Source: Cyanoderma ruficeps
Taxonomy: Eukaryota > Chordata > Aves > Passeriformes > Timaliidae
Length of the DNA: 64,000 nucleotides
Assembly (NCBI GenBank): GCA_008694505.1
Contig: VZDJ01000346.1
Location: 15,256,426 to 15,320,425, forward strand
Direction: 5' to 3'
Made by a program: the position numbers and the translations under genes
Notes under the pieces: generated by a model
Told to the model about the DNA's origin: nothing
Seen by the model: the letters and a program-made list of their open reading frames with translations, nothing else
The model's database searches: none
In this document: one piece after another, positions 60,846 through 64,000 of the stretch
How positions within the stretch are numbered: the first letter of the stretch is position 1
Layout of the letters: each line of letters starts with the position of its first letter

Positions 60846-63800
60846 ATCCATGTGTTGTAAGGACAAAACATTAAGAGCCAGCATTCTAGAGTCAAATCAG
60901 GGCTACAAGTTTAATGATGGTTTTTAGCAACATGAAGTCATTCTTTATGAAGTAATTTTTTTTCTTTTTTTTTTCCTTTTCCTGCTGGTGAATTTTCTAT
61001 AAGCTAAATTTACAATGGCATTTTGAGATGTTTCCTTTTCTCCTGTTCTCCTACACAGAGTTCAGAGGCCAAAATGATAGGAATGAAAAACTGTGGTAGC
61101 TGTTATGATGTTTTTACTTTACTAAGTGTAATTTTGCTTTTCTACTAAAGGAATTTTACTAAGTGTAACAAGGAATCAAATGAAACTGGTATTTATCTGG
61201 CTGTCAGCTATTTAATTATTGTCTTTAATCCTCTTAAAGTAAATTGGGGTGTGTGTGATTGCTCTACAGGTAGCATTTCCCCAAGTGCCAGCTTTCCAGA
61301 GCTGGCTGAATGAAATGAAAACTGGGTAGTGAGGAATCCTATTCTGAGGTGAGAAAATTAAGTATATCATTTTACTTGGCCCATCTTAACTTTAGAGAAA
61401 AGTTCAGAAGGGATTTCTCACTTATCTATCACATTTGGCATATGCTGACAAATTGTTCACTGCTCTTTGCCAAGCATAACTGTCTCCACAGAAGCAGAAG
61501 GAAATATATCTACCCTTCTGGCTGCACAGAAGCAACCTTCTAATCTCCTTGGCTTTTCCTGACCAGTATTAGGAATTAGCATGTTAAGTCAGCCAAGAAA
61601 AATCAATACAGGAGCAAAAATGAGAATATATTTAGACATACTGGGCAAAAAGCAGATGGTAGACAACATCCTTAGCACATAAAGCAAGTAGTTATGACTA
61701 CAAAACAACAGTGTCCAGTCCAAGGGTGGACTTGAAAGTCAGTCCCTGAACTGAGTACTAATCCACAGTTGCCAAATCATTTTTTCCCATTGCACAATCA
61801 CTATATTTCAGCACTGTATACAATTAGCATCAGTCACTTGTCCTGCTGCCACTCTAACTGCAAAAATAATCTATTGCTCACAGTGTGTCTGAACCTTTTG
61901 AGATGTCTCAATTCTCTCTGTCTTTAAAACTGTCAAAATAGACAACAGTGCCTTTTTTAGGCAAAACCAAGATATGTGCATCCAGTGTCCTTCCCCCTTT
62001 CTGGATAGTCCATAGAAAATTAAGGGAGGAGTTTCATCAGCACAGTGGCAATGGGGTGCAAAGTACCTTTTGGAAAGTACTCTAAGTTCAGCACCTGAAC
62101 ACAAAGTGTGCTCTGGAACATCTTCATCTCCTGCAGCTCTGACGGGGCAGCAGCCATGAAGTGAGAGCTTAGAGACAATCTGGTTTGCAGATGATGTCAC
62201 AGGATGGCTCCATCTGTACAGAGAGTTACTGTAAACACTCTGCCTGTTCCACAATCTGATTAGTGACAGGCACAAATCCTCCAGTTTTGAAACATCTACT
62301 TATTTGGTTGTCCAATTTGAAATACATTTTAAGATCTTAAACTACCATTCCTTTAGTGAGAGAAGTTCACCACGTTGAAGACACTGACAAATTGAGAACG
62401 AAGACTGATTGTTCGAAAGTTCAATTTTTAGTGCTAAAAGTTGATTGAAACACAGTGGGTGCAATAATTACTTGTGTGTGCCAACATTGGTTTCCATCTG
62501 AAAGTTATAAATAAGATTATTCTTTTATAGTGTCAGGGTATTTTTTTTTTTCTTTTTATTAGTACCCATTGTGAGGGGTTCTGGAAGATGGATGGAGTCA
62601 CCTCTCTTCTGTTAAGAAACAAAACTGTGCTCCCCCTATCCCAATCAAAGAGAACAGGCTACAGCAAAATCCCATTTCTTAAAAAGCAGAAATCTTAGAA
62701 CATCTCAATATGTCATGGCAAGAACAATGAACATTTTTTCAAATTTTATTTGCACCATCTAGGTGTGCAGTAGTAACTTTCAAAACTCTGTCTTGTTCTT
62801 TGCACTCACAAGGTTTCATTTCTCCTCATCCCCAAACCCTGATATGTGTATTTCCTGTTAATTTGCCTCTGCTTCTGAGTTTAGCAAGAAGTGCTATGAA
62901 GTTCAGGGTAGTGCTCAAGTCTTACAATGCACATGTCCCTCTAAAATATTTCGCCATGAAGATGCAGCTTCTATCAGCGAAGAAGCCAGAGGAACTGGTA
63001 GGTCTTAAGTGAAGTAAGTCAAACCAGTAACTACTGAGAATTGGCAGGCAGCTACCTTTGAAGGCGATAAAAACCACTGCTTACTGAGTATAACATCTTC
63101 CTTGGAAAAGCTGAAAAGGACACACACTGGACCCTGACATAACGAAACGAGGGCAATCTATTTCAGTCCCCACAGAAAAAACAAAAAAAAGAAACTGAAA
63201 ATACCCAACAAAAATAAATCCACAAAAACCAAGTCAGAACTTATTATTGGAGAACAATAGTAAAAACATAACCAGACTTTGTCACTGGTATCAAGCTGGA
63301 GATTCATCTAAAAAATAGAAGAAGAAGAATGTGGCCCAACATCCTTTGCTAACCTAGAACACTACTGAAGGGTTACAGAACTCAACCACAGCAGATTGAG
63401 CAGGACATTCCATATGCTGCTCACCAGTAAAGAAGCAATGGGTGGAGCAGGAAGGAATGCAGCCTAATGCTGAACAATAGCCTGTTTGTGCCTAACAAAT
63501 CAGAGAAACTGTGCAATAATGTTTCACCTCTGTGAAAATATAACACCTAAATACTGCCAAGGTCAGTGAGACCTTTGGTGATCTACTGTGTAAGTGCCTC
63601 TCATGCTTGGTGATGTTTGTTGCCAGCCGCTTTAGGCACATTATTTCTCAAAAGACTATCAAAGTGCTGAATGTTTAGGCCAGTTCCCTCCTGGTTTTCC
63701 TTTTGCCAACCCCTATAAGACATTTCCTATCACCTCTCCTTTTATTTTCCACCTTCCTGTTTATCTGGTTAAGTATCTTAATAAGTGCACCAAATACTAG

Positions 63801-64000
63801 AAGGGGGAGTGGTGAGACTCAGGTAAGTTAAATACAAGAACTTTTTTTTTTTTTATGATGCTTTAGTTCAATTACATGAAAATCTGAGAAAGGCGGCGTG
63901 GAAGTGAGATCAGAATAGGACCCTTTACATATAGTCTCAAGAGAGGACTTTGAGTCCAGAGATATTTTTATAGGACATTTTAAAAAATAAAATGCATGAA
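60846..64000. other. AT-rich DNA, no gene recognised
   Basis: TTTACTAAGTGTAA occurs twice, at 61118-61131 and 61155-61168. A long minus-strand frame at 61871-62275 starts with TTG, not ATG, and matches nothing I know. T runs occur at about 60958-60974, 62540 and 63843. No exon or RNA gene was seen. Confidence 0.45.

Noticed and set aside
61871..62275. 134-codon minus-strand frame
   Set aside because: It starts with TTG, has no ATG near its start, no known domain and no splice or promoter context.
1..64000. CRISPR array, bacterial operon or phage features
   Set aside because: CR1 LINEs, avian LTRs, microsatellites and the lack of compact genes show vertebrate nuclear DNA. No regularly spaced identical repeats were seen.

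Overview
The window looks like a 64 kb piece of a bird nuclear genome, most likely a songbird (passerine). It is AT-rich and in-frame stops are dense on both strands. The recognisable repeats are avian: CR1 LINE 3' ends and several avian endogenous-retrovirus LTRs. One LTR (about 48.8-49.5 kb) resembles an LTR type I know from passerines. I found no convincing intact protein-coding exon, no tRNA or rRNA gene and no CRISPR. The window is best read as intergenic desert or a very long intron. The open frames are mostly short. The longer ones lie inside repeats, have no ATG, or look like chance openings.

Layout. 0-1.5 kb is an old retroviral cluster. It holds a + strand LTR-like block with TATA and poly(A) signals, a decayed array of roughly 52-bp units on either side of it, and the U5 end of a minus-strand LTR followed by a worn primer-binding site. 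1.5-24.4 kb is AT-rich single-copy DNA with a GA microsatellite at 10.3 kb, two hairpin-forming inverted repeats (7.5 and 20.8 kb), an LTR-like block with a poly(A) signal at 22.2-22.5 kb and an ancient SINE-like piece at 22.6 kb. 24.4-26.4 kb holds two CR1 insertions on the + strand. One is a 3' fragment. The other keeps frameshifted reverse-transcriptase sequence joined to a 3' end by an internal deletion.

26.4-43.7 kb is again mostly unannotated AT-rich DNA. It contains T/G-, A/C- and poly(A)-rich tracts, an old CR1 3' end (38.0-38.3 kb), a possible ancient SINE or LINE tail (38.9 kb) and a GC-rich minisatellite (41.0-41.2 kb) built from two related unit types. 43.7-44.7 kb holds older CR1 remnants. 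45.3-49.5 kb contains three separate LTR insertions, all on the + strand. The last is a near-complete solo LTR with a short target-site duplication. 49.5-64 kb is AT-rich with no recognised gene. It contains a pair of 46-bp direct repeats 949 bp apart (58.2 and 59.2 kb) and a minus-strand stretch at 59.9-60.3 kb that may be eroded coding sequence.

No genes were found to work together here. The story of the window is layered insertion and decay of retroelements in a gene-poor region. Repeat-family identities rest on remembered consensus patterns and were not checked against a repeat library.
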